This document shows, piece after piece, positions 1-7,310 of a DNA stretch of 23,300 nt. Where the stretch lies: assembly GCA_003499955.1 (NCBI GenBank), contig DNRP01000124.1:5103-28402 (forward strand), read 5' to 3'. Both the position numbers and the translations under genes were made by a program. Source of the DNA: Cyanobacteria bacterium UBA9971 (GTDB lineage: Bacteria > Cyanobacteriota > Vampirovibrionia > Gastranaerophilales > UBA9971). The notes beneath the pieces are model-generated. The model made no database searches. It worked only from the letters and a program-made list of their open reading frames with translations, and had not been told where the DNA came from. Position 1 is the stretch's first letter. Every line of letters starts with the position of its first letter.

Positions 1-302
1 CCATAATTAAGATATTTTTTTGCAATACTTACAACAAGCCTTAAATTTGATTGAATTAATTTTTTTTTGGCATTTTCATCGCCCAGTTTGATTTTTTTAC
101 CTATTTCAATCTCTTCTTTTGCAGACAAAAGCTTCTGGGAAGAAATTTTTCTCAGATAATTTCCGTAAATGTCATCAATACTTTTACTCTGCTCACAAAC
201 AGAAATGGGGTCAGTCTTTACAGATTGGCAAAATTGATCTTCGCGCGTTTCGCTTCTGCTTTGCAGATCAAAACGCCTGTTTTCAAACATGGCATTTTTC
301 AT
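1..302 (-). CDS. RNA polymerase sigma-70 family factor, N-terminal part (runs off left edge)
   Basis: Reading the minus strand from an ATG at 302 gives 100 open codons with no stop before the edge. After a poorly conserved first ~45 residues, the sequence shows sigma region 1.2 (IDDIYGNYLRKIS, then LLSAKEEIEIGKKIKLGDE) running into region 2.1 (NLRLVVSIAKKY). This is the RpoD/SigA type arrangement, which directs RNA polymerase core to promoters. The long acidic region 1.1 of primary sigmas is absent or very short, so this could be the primary factor or a group 2 alternative; the DNA-binding regions 2.4 and 4.2 lie outside the window. An AGGAGA Shine-Dalgarno sits 10 nt before the ATG. It is divergent from pyrH. 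A run of nine T (60-68, lysine codons) is within the coding part. Confidence 0.88.
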   Translation of the reverse strand, partial: MKNAMFENRRFDLQSRSETREDQFCQSVKTDPISVCEQSKSIDDIYGNYLRKISSQKLLSAKEEIEIGKKIKLGDENAKKKLIQSNLRLVVSIAKKYLNY

Positions 303-455
303 AAATAAACAATCTCCTGCAATCCTATCCCTAGATTTCTCTCTCTAATAAGTGAAAAAACTTTTTGAAATGTCGAAGTAAATTTAATGAAGTTTAGGGG
401 AATAATGAATGGCGAATCAAAAAATGAATCTTAGATTAAACTATAAAAAAACTGC

Positions 456-485
456 TTGATATATTTTGTATATATATCTTATATT
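456..485 (+). promoter_or_regulatory. Candidate sigma-70 promoter in the sigma/pyrH divergent region
   Basis: TTGATA (456-461) and TATATT (480-485) are separated by 18 nt, each one base from the sigma-70 consensus, about 150 nt before pyrH. The rest of the 303-635 gap is very AT-rich and holds no gene that I can support. In such AT-rich DNA chance matches are common, so this is a weak call. Confidence 0.35.
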
Positions 486-635
486 ACCAAACCCTGTGAT
501 GTTCGTCAATTCTAATATTAAGAAATGTAATGATAAATTTGAAAAATTAAAAATATTCTTAATGTTTCTTAATACTTTGATTTTAGTTTTATTTAAAAAA
601 CTTTTTTAGTAAAATTGTTTTGGAAATTAGATTTA

Positions 636-1388
636 ATGAGTAAAAAAATGGACAACCTTAAATACAAAAGAATATTGCTTAAAATAAGCGGAGAAGCGCT
701 TATGGCAGATCAGGGATTTGGTATAGACCCTGAAACAATCAACAAAGTTGCTGTACAAATAAAAAAACTTAAAGAATTAGGCGTAGAAATAGCAATAGTA
801 GTAGGTGGCGGAAATATTTTCAGAGGGGTGCAAAACAGCACAAAACTTGGAATGGATCAGGCTTCTGCTGATTACGTTGGAATGCTTGCTACAACTATGA
901 ACGCCCTTGTTTTGCAAGGTGTGTTTAAAAAAATGGATGTTCCAACAAGAGTTTTAAATGCTATAACAATGAATCAAATTGCAGAACCTTACATAAGACT
1001 TAGAGCTATAAGACATTTAGAAAAAGGACGCGTTGTGATTTTTGCCGGAGGAACAGGAAATCCATTTTTTACGACGGATACGGCAGCTGCTTTAAGAGCT
1101 TCCGAGATTGATGCAGACGCGATGCTTATGGCGAAAAACAAAGTCAACGGCGTGTACAGCAAAGACCCAAGAAAACATAGCGATGCTGAAAAATTTGATT
1201 ATATTTCTTATGATGATATGATTGTTAAGGATTTAAAAGTAATAGATACAGCTGCTATTGCTTTATGCAAAAACAGCAATATTCCCATAATAGTTTTTGA
1301 TTTTGCAAATACTGAAAGTATGGAAAAAATCGTAAAAGGTGAAAAAGAAGGAACATTAGTAGGAGGATTAAGTAATCATGCCTGTTAA
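636..1388 (+). CDS. pyrH: UMP kinase (uridylate kinase)
   Basis: Phosphorylates UMP to UDP with ATP, in the cytoplasm, at the first step from UMP to UTP and CTP. The 250-residue protein has the amino-acid-kinase fold signature: YKRILLKISGEAL near the start, VVGGGNIFRG, FAGGTGNPFFTTDTAAALRA in the nucleotide and UMP binding region, and VNGVYSKDP. I chose ATG 636 (MSKKMDNLKYKR); a TTG at 615 would add seven residues not expected in the family, and ATG 648 is a possible shorter start. Only a weak GGAAA lies upstream. The last 11 nt overlap frr, whose Shine-Dalgarno is inside pyrH, so the two are probably translationally coupled. Confidence 0.95.
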   Translation: MSKKMDNLKYKRILLKISGEALMADQGFGIDPETINKVAVQIKKLKELGVEIAIVVGGGNIFRGVQNSTKLGMDQASADYVGMLATTMNALVLQGVFKKMDVPTRVLNAITMNQIAEPYIRLRAIRHLEKGRVVIFAGGTGNPFFTTDTAAALRASEIDADAMLMAKNKVNGVYSKDPRKHSDAEKFDYISYDDMIVKDLKVIDTAAIALCKNSNIPIIVFDFANTESMEKIVKGEKEGTLVGGLSNHAC

Positions 1389-1938
1389 TCAATTATTCGA
1401 ACAGGGCGAAGAAAAGATGAGCAAAACTATCGCCGGAACAAAAAAAGAATTTTCAAGCATAAGAACCGGAAGAGCAAATCCGCTGGTTCTTGATAAAATT
1501 AGTGTAGAATATTACGGAACACCGACACCGTTAAGACAAATTGCGACTGTAAATGTGCATGACGGTCAAACACTTGTTATCGCACCGTATGACAAAACTA
1601 TTATAAATCTTATTGAAAAAGCTATTATGAAATCAGATTTAGGTGTAACACCAAATAGTGATGGTATTTGTATAAGATTAACTTTTCCTCAGCCTACAGA
1701 AGAAAGAAGAAAAGAACTTGTTAAAACCGTAAAAAAACTCGGCGAAGAAGGAAAAGTTGCAATAAGAAACATCAGAAGAGATTTGACCGATACTCTTAAA
1801 AAATTAGAAAAATCTGAAAATATCCCTGAAGATGAAGTAAAAAAAGCTCAGGATAAAATTCAAAAAATAACTGACAAATATACCAGAGAAATGGATGATG
1901 TCGTTGCGGAAAAAGAAAAAGAAGTTCTATCAATATAG
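1378..1938 (+). CDS. frr: Ribosome recycling factor
   Basis: Works with EF-G to split the post-termination ribosome. At 186 residues it has the family's usual length (about 185). Recognisable segments are the N-terminal helix with SSIRTGRANPLVLDKI, then YYGTPTPLRQIATVNV, IRLTFPQPTEERRKELV and a long charged C-terminal helix (VRKAQDKIQK-like, ending EKEKEVLSI). ATG 1378 is preceded by AGGAGG 11 nt upstream, located in the end of pyrH, and the two reading frames overlap by 11 nt. The pyrH-frr order is widely conserved in bacteria; the uppS and dxr genes that often follow are not here. Confidence 0.96.
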   Translation: MPVNQLFEQGEEKMSKTIAGTKKEFSSIRTGRANPLVLDKISVEYYGTPTPLRQIATVNVHDGQTLVIAPYDKTIINLIEKAIMKSDLGVTPNSDGICIRLTFPQPTEERRKELVKTVKKLGEEGKVAIRNIRRDLTDTLKKLEKSENIPEDEVKKAQDKIQKITDKYTREMDDVVAEKEKEVLSI

Positions 1939-1972
1939 AAGTATTAATAATTAAAGAAATATAGGTGTCCGG

Positions 1973-2845
1973 GTGGGATTAATAAAATTTTTTAGTAAAA
2001 CAAGGGTTTATGTTGCGACAATATTCCTGTCAATTTGTCTTGTCTCATTGATATATGGCGGTTTCCCACTGGCTGTATTCCTTTCAGTGTTGATATATTT
2101 TGGTCAGGCTGAGCTTGTTAATATGATGAGAGCGAAAGGGATGAACCCTCCTTTAGGGCTGATTCTTTTTATTGATGCAGTTTTGGTGATTTGTGCGACT
2201 TTAAAACAATATAATTATATTGTTCCTGTGTTAGCGATTTCAACGATAGTTATATTTCTTGTGATTCTGTTCAGGGGAGCAAAAGCCACCATAAATGACA
2301 TTGGAGCATCGTTTCTTGCTATTTTGTACGGCGGTTTTTTGCCGATGCATATTATCTTTTTAAGAGATATAAAAGGCGCTGATATTTTGTTATACGGCAA
2401 GCATATTGATCTTGGCATCGGATATATTGTGTTAATGTTTGTTGTAATTTCAGTATGTGATATTGCAGCGTTTTATGTTGGGACTAAGCTCGGGAAAACG
2501 CCTTTATGGCCGGAAGTCAGCCCTAAAAAAACTGTTGAGGGTGCTGTCGGAGGAACTGTTGCAAGTATTATAGGAGCTGTTATTGTCGGACATTTTATTG
2601 ATTTATCTATTATTCATTCTGTAATTTCAGGATTTGTGCTTTCAATGGCGGCTCAATTTGGTGATCTCGCAGAGTCAATGATAAAAAGAGATGCAGGGTT
2701 TAAGGATTCCGGTAATTTATTGCCGGGACATGGCGGAATGCTTGACAGAGCTGACAGTTATGTATTTACCGGAGCTGTTGCATACTATTATTTCAGTATT
2801 TTTGTTAATAATGGCACTTTGTTGTCAATGTTTATGCCTTTTTAA
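1973..2845 (+). CDS. cdsA: Phosphatidate cytidylyltransferase (CDP-diacylglycerol synthase)
   Basis: Integral membrane enzyme making CDP-diacylglycerol from phosphatidate and CTP, the precursor of phosphatidylglycerol (the pgsA-like gene at 7426 would use it). The 290-residue protein has about eight hydrophobic segments and the CdsA signature at residues 234-260: SMIKRD, FKDSG, LPGHGGMLDR, plus SPKKTVEGAVGG at 183-194. The start is GTG 1973, with AGGTG just upstream; no ATG fits the frame. It follows frr by 34 nt and precedes rnc by 12 nt, so it belongs to the same operon. Confidence 0.94.
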   Translation: MGLIKFFSKTRVYVATIFLSICLVSLIYGGFPLAVFLSVLIYFGQAELVNMMRAKGMNPPLGLILFIDAVLVICATLKQYNYIVPVLAISTIVIFLVILFRGAKATINDIGASFLAILYGGFLPMHIIFLRDIKGADILLYGKHIDLGIGYIVLMFVVISVCDIAAFYVGTKLGKTPLWPEVSPKKTVEGAVGGTVASIIGAVIVGHFIDLSIIHSVISGFVLSMAAQFGDLAESMIKRDAGFKDSGNLLPGHGGMLDRADSYVFTGAVAYYYFSIFVNNGTLLSMFMPF

Positions 2846-2857
2846 AGATCAATTCTT

Positions 2858-3583
2858 ATGCTAAATGACAAAAGAAAAACCGAACTCGATGAATTACTAA
2901 AAACCATAAATTTAAGAATAGATGACTATTCTTTGCTTGATATTGCTCTTACTCACAGTTCTTACGGCTTTGAAAACAAGATTGTCGAGGCGGAAGACAA
3001 CGAAAGACTCGAGTTTCTCGGCGATGCGGTGCTTAAGCTCCTGGCGAGCAAGTATTTATACGAGAGATTTCCTGAATATCCCGAAGGAGAACTTACAAAG
3101 ATTCGGGCAATTCTCATAAGTGATAATACTCTTGCACATATAGCGGCTAAAATTAACCTTGATAAATACCTTAAAATAGGATATCACGAAGCAAGACTTG
3201 GCGGCAGGACGAGATTATCGACTCTCGCGTGTACATTTGAAGCTTTATTGGGGGCGTTTTATCTTGACGGAAAAATTGACAACCTTTATGATTTTCTGAT
3301 TGAACTCCTGAAAGATGAAGTTACAAAGATTGATCAATCAGCTTCCAAATATAATTACAAGGCGATGCTTCAGGAATACGCGCAGGCAAATGGGATGCCT
3401 GTTCCTGATTATATAGTCGCAAAGGAAGAAGGTCCTGCTCATAACAAGAATTTCATAATAGAAGTTTGGGTTAACGGAGATAAATTAGGATATGGTGAAG
3501 GCAAGTCAAAAAAAGAAGCTCATCAGAATGCGGCAAGAATGGCAGCAGTTGCGTTAGGCTTATTGGAAGGGCATGAGAAATAA
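2858..3583 (+). CDS. rnc: Ribonuclease III
   Basis: Double-strand-specific endoribonuclease for rRNA and mRNA processing. The 241-residue protein has an N-terminal RNase III domain with the signature NERLEFLGDAVL (48-59; E52 and D56 correspond to catalytic E41 and D45 of E. coli) and a C-terminal double-stranded RNA binding domain (YKAMLQEYAQ, then GEGKSKKEAHQNAARMAA). The second catalytic pair normally reads LADxxEAL; here it is LACTFEAL, so residue 125 is Cys (TGT at 3230) where a catalytic Asp is expected, while E128 is kept. Spacing to cdsA is 12 nt and the Shine-Dalgarno is weak. The last 11 nt overlap rpe. Confidence 0.94.
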   Translation: MLNDKRKTELDELLKTINLRIDDYSLLDIALTHSSYGFENKIVEAEDNERLEFLGDAVLKLLASKYLYERFPEYPEGELTKIRAILISDNTLAHIAAKINLDKYLKIGYHEARLGGRTRLSTLACTFEALLGAFYLDGKIDNLYDFLIELLKDEVTKIDQSASKYNYKAMLQEYAQANGMPVPDYIVAKEEGPAHNKNFIIEVWVNGDKLGYGEGKSKKEAHQNAARMAAVALGLLEGHEK

Positions 3584-4247
3584 AGATATGAGAATGAAAA
3601 ATATAATAGTTGCACCATCTATTTTGTCTGCCGACTTCGCAAACCTTGAACGAGACATTAAAAAAATCGAACATGCGGGAGCTGATTGGGTTCATGTTGA
3701 TGTAATGGACGGAAGATTTGTTCCGAACATCACAATAGGTGCGCCTGTAGTCAAATCAATCAGAAAAACCACAAAAATGCCTTTTGATGTCCATTTAATG
3801 ATTATTGAGCCGATTAAATACGTTGAAGATTTTGCTAAAGCGGGTTCTGACTTTATAACAATCCACGCGGAAGCTTGCGAAGACAATCTTGATGAAACTA
3901 TTGACCTGATAAAAAATTTCGGGATAAAAGCAGGGGTTTCTGTAAAACCCAATACTCCTGTTGAAGTAATAAAAAAAGTACTTCACAAGATTGATTTGGT
4001 TTTGATTATGACGGTAGAGCCGGGATTTGGCGGGCAAAGTTTTATTAGGGAGTGCCTGCCCAAGATTTCTGAGGTCAGAGAACTTCTGGAAAAAGAGAAT
4101 TTAAACCATATTTATATAGAAATTGACGGCGGAATTAATGCCGAGACCGCAAAGCTTGCAACTTCCGCAGGGGCGAATGCGCTTGTTGCAGGGAATTATA
4201 TTTACAGTGCGGAAGATATACCCAAGGCCATCGAGGCTTTAAGATGA
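3573..4247 (+). CDS. rpe: Ribulose-phosphate 3-epimerase
   Basis: Interconverts ribulose 5-phosphate and xylulose 5-phosphate in the pentose phosphate pathway. The TIM-barrel enzyme shows all family motifs: VAPSILSADFANL, HVDVMDGRFVPNITIG (metal-binding His/Asp), FDVHLMI, TVEPGFGGQSF (phosphate-binding loop), EIDGGI (second catalytic Asp) and ANALVAGNYIY. Length is 224 residues, close to the usual 220-230. The start is uncertain: ATG 3573 overlaps rnc by 11 nt with GGAAGG only 2-3 nt ahead; ATG 3588 and 3594 (MKNIIVAPS) are in frame and 3594 gives the family's usual N-terminus. It is the last gene of the pyrH operon, followed by a strong hairpin at 4387. Confidence 0.95.
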   Translation: MRNKDMRMKNIIVAPSILSADFANLERDIKKIEHAGADWVHVDVMDGRFVPNITIGAPVVKSIRKTTKMPFDVHLMIIEPIKYVEDFAKAGSDFITIHAEACEDNLDETIDLIKNFGIKAGVSVKPNTPVEVIKKVLHKIDLVLIMTVEPGFGGQSFIRECLPKISEVRELLEKENLNHIYIEIDGGINAETAKLATSAGANALVAGNYIYSAEDIPKAIEALR

Positions 4248-4265
4248 ATTTTTATTTAATTAGAC

Positions 4266-4295
4266 AGATTTTTCGTTTCGCTAAAAATGACAATT
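4266..4295 (+). repeat. Degenerate copy of a short dispersed palindromic repeat
   Basis: The stretch reads AGATTTTTCG, TTTCGCTAAA, AATGACAATT. It resembles the reverse complement of the better-preserved element at 8023-8059 (GTCATTCTGAGCG ... AAGAATCT). Such units are a common intergenic repeat class in many bacterial genomes. Assignment is by eye only. Confidence 0.45.
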
Positions 4296-4386
4296 TAACA
4301 ATTCATCAAAATTTATCAAGAAACATTTTGAAAATCTAATTAACTCCAATCGCTAATTAATTTTATAGAAATTTTCTTAAAACCCG

Positions 4387-4424
4387 CCCCAGCCACCCTT
4401 TAAGTGAGTAAAGGGTGGCTGGGG
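4387..4424. terminator. Strong hairpin between convergent rpe and transposase remnant
   Basis: A perfect 15-bp stem (CCCCAGCCACCCTTT at 4387-4401 with its complement at 4410-4424) encloses an 8-nt loop. On the plus strand it is followed by TTAATTACTT, a poor U-tract; on the minus strand by CGGGTTTTAAG. It most likely ends the pyrH-rpe transcript and perhaps the opposing one. The stem is much more GC-rich than its surroundings. Confidence 0.7.
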
Positions 4425-4465
4425 TTAATTACTTGAAAAAATATTCAAAATAGGTAAACCTCCTA

Positions 4466-4798
4466 CTAGATAAAGCCTAAAAGAATTCTATGTCCTGAAC
4501 TTTCCCACAAGAAAAAGACTATTTTAAAACCATCTTCATAACCTGATGTTTTTAAATTTTTAAGTTTACGAGCATATTTTTTAAGTCCATATTTTGGATA
4601 ATTGGTATCGTCAATAATTAATCGTCCGTCAGTCTTCTTTGCCAGACGAATAAATTGTGGAATCAGAACAATATCTTTTTTCTTTAGTTCTGAAAGTGCT
4701 GTCAGCAACTCTTTAAAGTATTTTTGTGGTATTTCTGATGAACGATAATTGCCGATTTTTAAAATATGGTTGATTATTAAATTAGTTGATTCTATCAA
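4466..4798 (-). pseudogene. N-terminal fragment of a DDE transposase (IS4/IS701-like)
   Basis: The 110-codon frame begins at TTG 4798 with AGAGGT upstream. Its second half carries GRLIIDDTNYPKYG, which looks like the first catalytic Asp region (DDTxxPKxG) of IS4/IS701-type DDE transposases, followed by KNLKTSGYEDGFKIVFFLWES and RILLGF. The frame then stops (ATC TAG TAG), whereas such enzymes go on for a further 200 or more residues with the second Asp and the Glu; nothing in the minus-strand DNA down to 4425 resumes that sequence. I read it as a truncated, inactive remnant. The family assignment is from memory of the motif. A small free-standing protein is less likely. Confidence 0.6.
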
Positions 4799-4822
4799 TG
4801 CGAAAAACCTCTACTTCCAGAC

Positions 4823-4851
4823 TGCGTAACCTGCTAGTAGCAGGTTACGCA
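4823..4851. repeat. Perfect 13-bp inverted repeat beside the transposase remnant
   Basis: TGCGTAACCTGCT (4823-4835) and AGCAGGTTACGCA (4839-4851) flank a 3-nt loop AGT. On the plus strand TATTTTTC follows, terminator-like, but there is no plus-strand gene immediately upstream. It could be a remnant end of the insertion element or a free-standing terminator. Confidence 0.6.
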
Positions 4852-5223
4852 TATTTTTCAATCTATTTCAAAAAATCAGTTTTAAATTAATAAAACTTAA
4901 TAAAATATACAAAATATAGCAATTATACAAAATATATTGTTTTTATATAAATAACACACATAAAATATTACCAATAAATCAAATTACTGATTATCAACTT
5001 TTGCATGTTGGTATCTTTGCAAAAAACAAAGATGCTTATAAGTAAAAAGATAATTAAAGCAAATTCTTCTGAAAAGCGGAAGCAAGATGTCTGAAGAACG
5101 ACTCTGTCGGGCTAAAAGACTTAAGCTTATTCTTACTGTCTGCTGATTTGGAAGAATCACATTTATCAACGAAATATTATAAAAAGAAAATTCATACTAT
5201 TTTTAACGAGGAGGAGTCAAACT
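4852..5223 (+). other. Long non-coding leader before the GDPH-motif gene
   Basis: About 370 nt without a convincing gene. The first 130 nt are almost pure A/T and include a 13-nt direct repeat (TATACAAAATATA at 4906-4918 and 4924-4936). From about 5005 the sequence is more balanced, with a small hairpin (ATCTTTG/CAAAGAT around a 7-nt A-rich loop) and two plus-strand frames of only about 20 codons, the second beginning MSEERLCRAKR near 5085. I recognise no riboswitch class. A GAGGAGG Shine-Dalgarno ends the region. Confidence 0.4.
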
Positions 5224-6447
5224 ATGCTTGGTTTTAACACAACTTCAAACAACATGTATATCAACCAAAATTATGGTTATGGTCAATCTGTAATGAATCC
5301 GTATCAACAACAATCTCTACTTTTTACAGGTGATCAATACGCAAAATGGCAGCAACAGCAGCAGCAACAACAACAATCTCTACTTTTTACAGGTGATCAA
5401 CCATATCGTCTACAACAAACTTCTTATGATCCTAACTATATGATACTCTCAATGCTCAACTCAATATTACCAACAATGTTAGGACTAATTACAAATCAAA
5501 GACCTGTTCAACAGCCTGTAATTCAACAACCGCCTATTATTCAACAACCACAACAAAGCAGTTCATCAGGCTTTTTACAACAACTAATTATGATGCTTCT
5601 ACAAAATATTTTAGGATCAGGATCAGCAACAACAGGTTTAACACCTGTAGAAGTTTATAATGAAGATGTTGAAGTAAGCGCCTGGGGAGATCCTCACTTC
5701 GCTATAAACGGTCAACAAGCGTTTGACTTTCAGGGCAAAAATGAAGGCTTATACAAAATGCTTGATAACAGCGATATCGCACTTAACGCAAAATTTGCCG
5801 GCGGCGGTGAAGGAGCAGCAACTATTATCAAAGATCAAAATCTTGAATTTAAACAAGCAGGTATAAATCTAGTTTCACACGCTAACGGAACATTTGAAAT
5901 TCTTCAAGACGGCAAAGAAATTGCGGATGAAACGACTTACAACAAAGATGAAAAAGTTATAGAACTTTTGAAAGAAAAAGATATCAGTATAAGCAAAGAA
6001 GGCAATGTTCTAACTGCAAAACATGGCAAAAGATCACTTTCTCAAAAATTAAACGGCGGAAATATCGATAACGTCAAAGATGTTTTGATGAAAGGTGACG
6101 AAGGTCTTTTAACTCAAACAGTCGGTGCTATTGACACAGACAAAGATGGCACAACCAAACTCGGAACTGACTTAAACAAAGATGGAAAAATCGATGAAAA
6201 AGATGATTTAAAATATGACTTAAAAGATCAATTTATGGTACACACCGCAGCACAAGCAAATAGCTCTGCACCTATAACACCGGAAATTGAAGCCGCAATC
6301 AAAAAAGATATCGAAGCCGGAATTAAAGCAGGCTCTGCCGTAAAAGGATTCTCAACCGAGCATGGCTATGATGCAAGACAATGGAACGAATATCTTGGAG
6401 CAAAACTCTATACAGTTAAAGAAGATGAACTATTAACAGCAAAATAA
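5224..6447 (+). CDS. Q-rich protein with WGDPHF (VWD / MIIA-like) motif and calcium-loop sequences
   Basis: 407 residues, strong GAGGAGG 9 nt before the ATG. Residues 1-140 are low-complexity, rich in Gln, Asn and Tyr, with QQQSLLFTGDQ twice and a polyglutamine run; a hydrophobic stretch lies near 76-91. At residues 153-158 is AWGDPHF followed by a FDFQGK motif, the start of von Willebrand type D domains and also the feature of the metal-inducible autocleavage domain (DUF1521, Bradyrhizobium NopE1), where the chain is cut between Asp and Pro of GDPH; here that bond would be D156-P157. Acidic loops DTDKDG (304-309) and DLNKDGKIDEKD (316-327) resemble EF-hand/dockerin calcium sites. There is no classical signal peptide. 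I cannot name a function; a secreted or surface, calcium-responsive protein is inference. It stands alone between a transposase remnant and a terminator. Confidence 0.8.
   Translation: MLGFNTTSNNMYINQNYGYGQSVMNPYQQQSLLFTGDQYAKWQQQQQQQQQSLLFTGDQPYRLQQTSYDPNYMILSMLNSILPTMLGLITNQRPVQQPVIQQPPIIQQPQQSSSSGFLQQLIMMLLQNILGSGSATTGLTPVEVYNEDVEVSAWGDPHFAINGQQAFDFQGKNEGLYKMLDNSDIALNAKFAGGGEGAATIIKDQNLEFKQAGINLVSHANGTFEILQDGKEIADETTYNKDEKVIELLKEKDISISKEGNVLTAKHGKRSLSQKLNGGNIDNVKDVLMKGDEGLLTQTVGAIDTDKDGTTKLGTDLNKDGKIDEKDDLKYDLKDQFMVHTAAQANSSAPITPEIEAAIKKDIEAGIKAGSAVKGFSTEHGYDARQWNEYLGAKLYTVKEDELLTAK
5305..5400 (+). repeat. Perfect 33-nt direct repeat inside the Q-rich gene
   Basis: Nucleotides 5305-5337 and 5368-5400 are identical and encode QQQSLLFTGDQ, separated by a CAG/CAA-rich stretch (KWQQQQQQ). 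Identity at every third codon position indicates a recent duplication, probably by slippage or recombination. Confidence 0.9.
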
Positions 6448-6478
6448 ATTCTATAAGTAATCTATAAAGCTAAATTTT

Positions 6479-6506
6479 AACCGCCCTTAAAACGGCGGTT
6501 TTTCTT
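6479..6506 (+). terminator. Rho-independent terminator of the GDPH-motif gene
   Basis: AACCGCC (6479-6485) pairs with GGCGGTT (6494-6500) around an 8-nt loop and is followed by TTTCTTTTC. It lies 32 nt after the stop codon of the upstream gene. Confidence 0.85.
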
Positions 6507-6511
6507 TTCTC

Positions 6512-6551
6512 TTTGTAATTGAGAAGGAGGTAAAAGCCTATCGTGACAATC
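6512..6551 (+). repeat. Degenerate dispersed repeat, copy 1 (same orientation as 7183)
   Basis: TTTGTAATTGAGAAGGAGG followed by AAGCC, ATCGTG and CAATCT matches the element at 7183-7224 position by position with several substitutions. It reaches the stop codon of tmk, so tmk is bracketed by two same-orientation copies. Confidence 0.6.
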
Positions 6552-7162
6552 TAATAATTTCCTAATATTTTAATTACATCAGAATGGACTTTTTCAATTT
6601 CCTGATTAGCATCGATAACTTTTATTCTATTCGGGAATTTTTTTGCTAAATCAAGAAAGCCGAATCGTACTTTTTGATGAAACTCTTTTGCTTCTGATTC
6701 AAGTCTGTCTTTTGTTTCACCAACACGTTGCTCTGCAACTTCTATGCTTACGTCAAAAACAAATGTTAAATCAGGCATTAAAGATTTTGCAACAATATTA
6801 TTCAGCATTAAAATTTCTTCTGTATCTATACCTCTGGCATATCCCTGATAAGCTAGTGAAGAATCAACATATCTGTCGCATAAAACCACTTTGCCTTCTT
6901 CGAGGGCAGGAATAATTTTTTCGTCTATATGCTGTGCTCTGTCAGCAAGATAAAGAAATAATTCGCAGTATGAAGCAACTTTTCCGTCATGGTGAAGCAA
7001 AATTTCTCTTATTTTTTGTCCTAAAGGCGTTCCACCGGGATCTCTGGTTGAAACAACTTCAAATCCTTTATTCCTGAAAAATTCTGCCGCCATTTTAAGC
7101 TGTGTAGATTTTCCCGAGCCGTCCGCCCCTTCAAAAGTTATAAATAAGCCTTTTTTATTCAA
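6551..7162 (-). CDS. tmk: Thymidylate kinase
   Basis: Phosphorylates dTMP to dTDP, an essential step of dTTP supply. The 203-residue protein has the P-loop FEGADGSGKST near residue 10, the substrate motif TRDPGGTPLGQKIREILL, the DRY motif DRYVDSSLAYQG, and a lid segment RVGETKDRLESE with basic residues. The start is TTG 7162: GAGGAC lies about 11 nt ahead, and the nearby upstream ATG is in another frame and stops after five codons. It is convergent with the GDPH-motif gene and stands alone, with dispersed repeats on both sides. Confidence 0.95.
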   Translation of the reverse strand: MNKKGLFITFEGADGSGKSTQLKMAAEFFRNKGFEVVSTRDPGGTPLGQKIREILLHHDGKVASYCELFLYLADRAQHIDEKIIPALEEGKVVLCDRYVDSSLAYQGYARGIDTEEILMLNNIVAKSLMPDLTFVFDVSIEVAEQRVGETKDRLESEAKEFHQKVRFGFLDLAKKFPNRIKVIDANQEIEKVHSDVIKILGNY

Positions 7163-7182
7163 AATAAAGTCCTCATATTCTC

Positions 7183-7224
7183 TTTGTCATTGCGAGGAGG
7201 CTCACAGAGCCGACGTGGCAATCT
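7183..7224 (+). repeat. Dispersed palindromic repeat, copy 2
   Basis: TTTGTCATTGCGAGGAGG, a GGCTC/GAGCC mini-hairpin and GACGTGGCAATCT form one unit; a near-complete inverted copy is at 8082-8121 and a decayed one at 6512-6551. The GTCATTGCGAG...GGCAATCT pattern is a recurring intergenic repeat in many bacterial genomes. It begins 20 nt upstream of the tmk start. Confidence 0.8.
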
Positions 7225-7310
7225 AAAACATTATATAATTAATCATAATTGCTAAAGCTTTAAAGTCTATAACTAAATACAGTTGTATCGACAATCGTTG
7301 TTTTACTAAT

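Noticed and set aside
60..68. Run of nine T in the sigma gene as a phase-variation tract
   Set aside because: It encodes conserved lysines in a very AT-rich genome, where such runs are common; nothing else suggests phase variation.
119..304. 61-codon plus-strand frame near the left edge
   Set aside because: It lies antisense to the clear sigma-70 coding sequence at 1-302 and has no recognisable motif.
4984..5169. 61-codon minus-strand frame in the leader of the GDPH-motif gene
   Set aside because: No family resemblance and no supporting context; likely chance.
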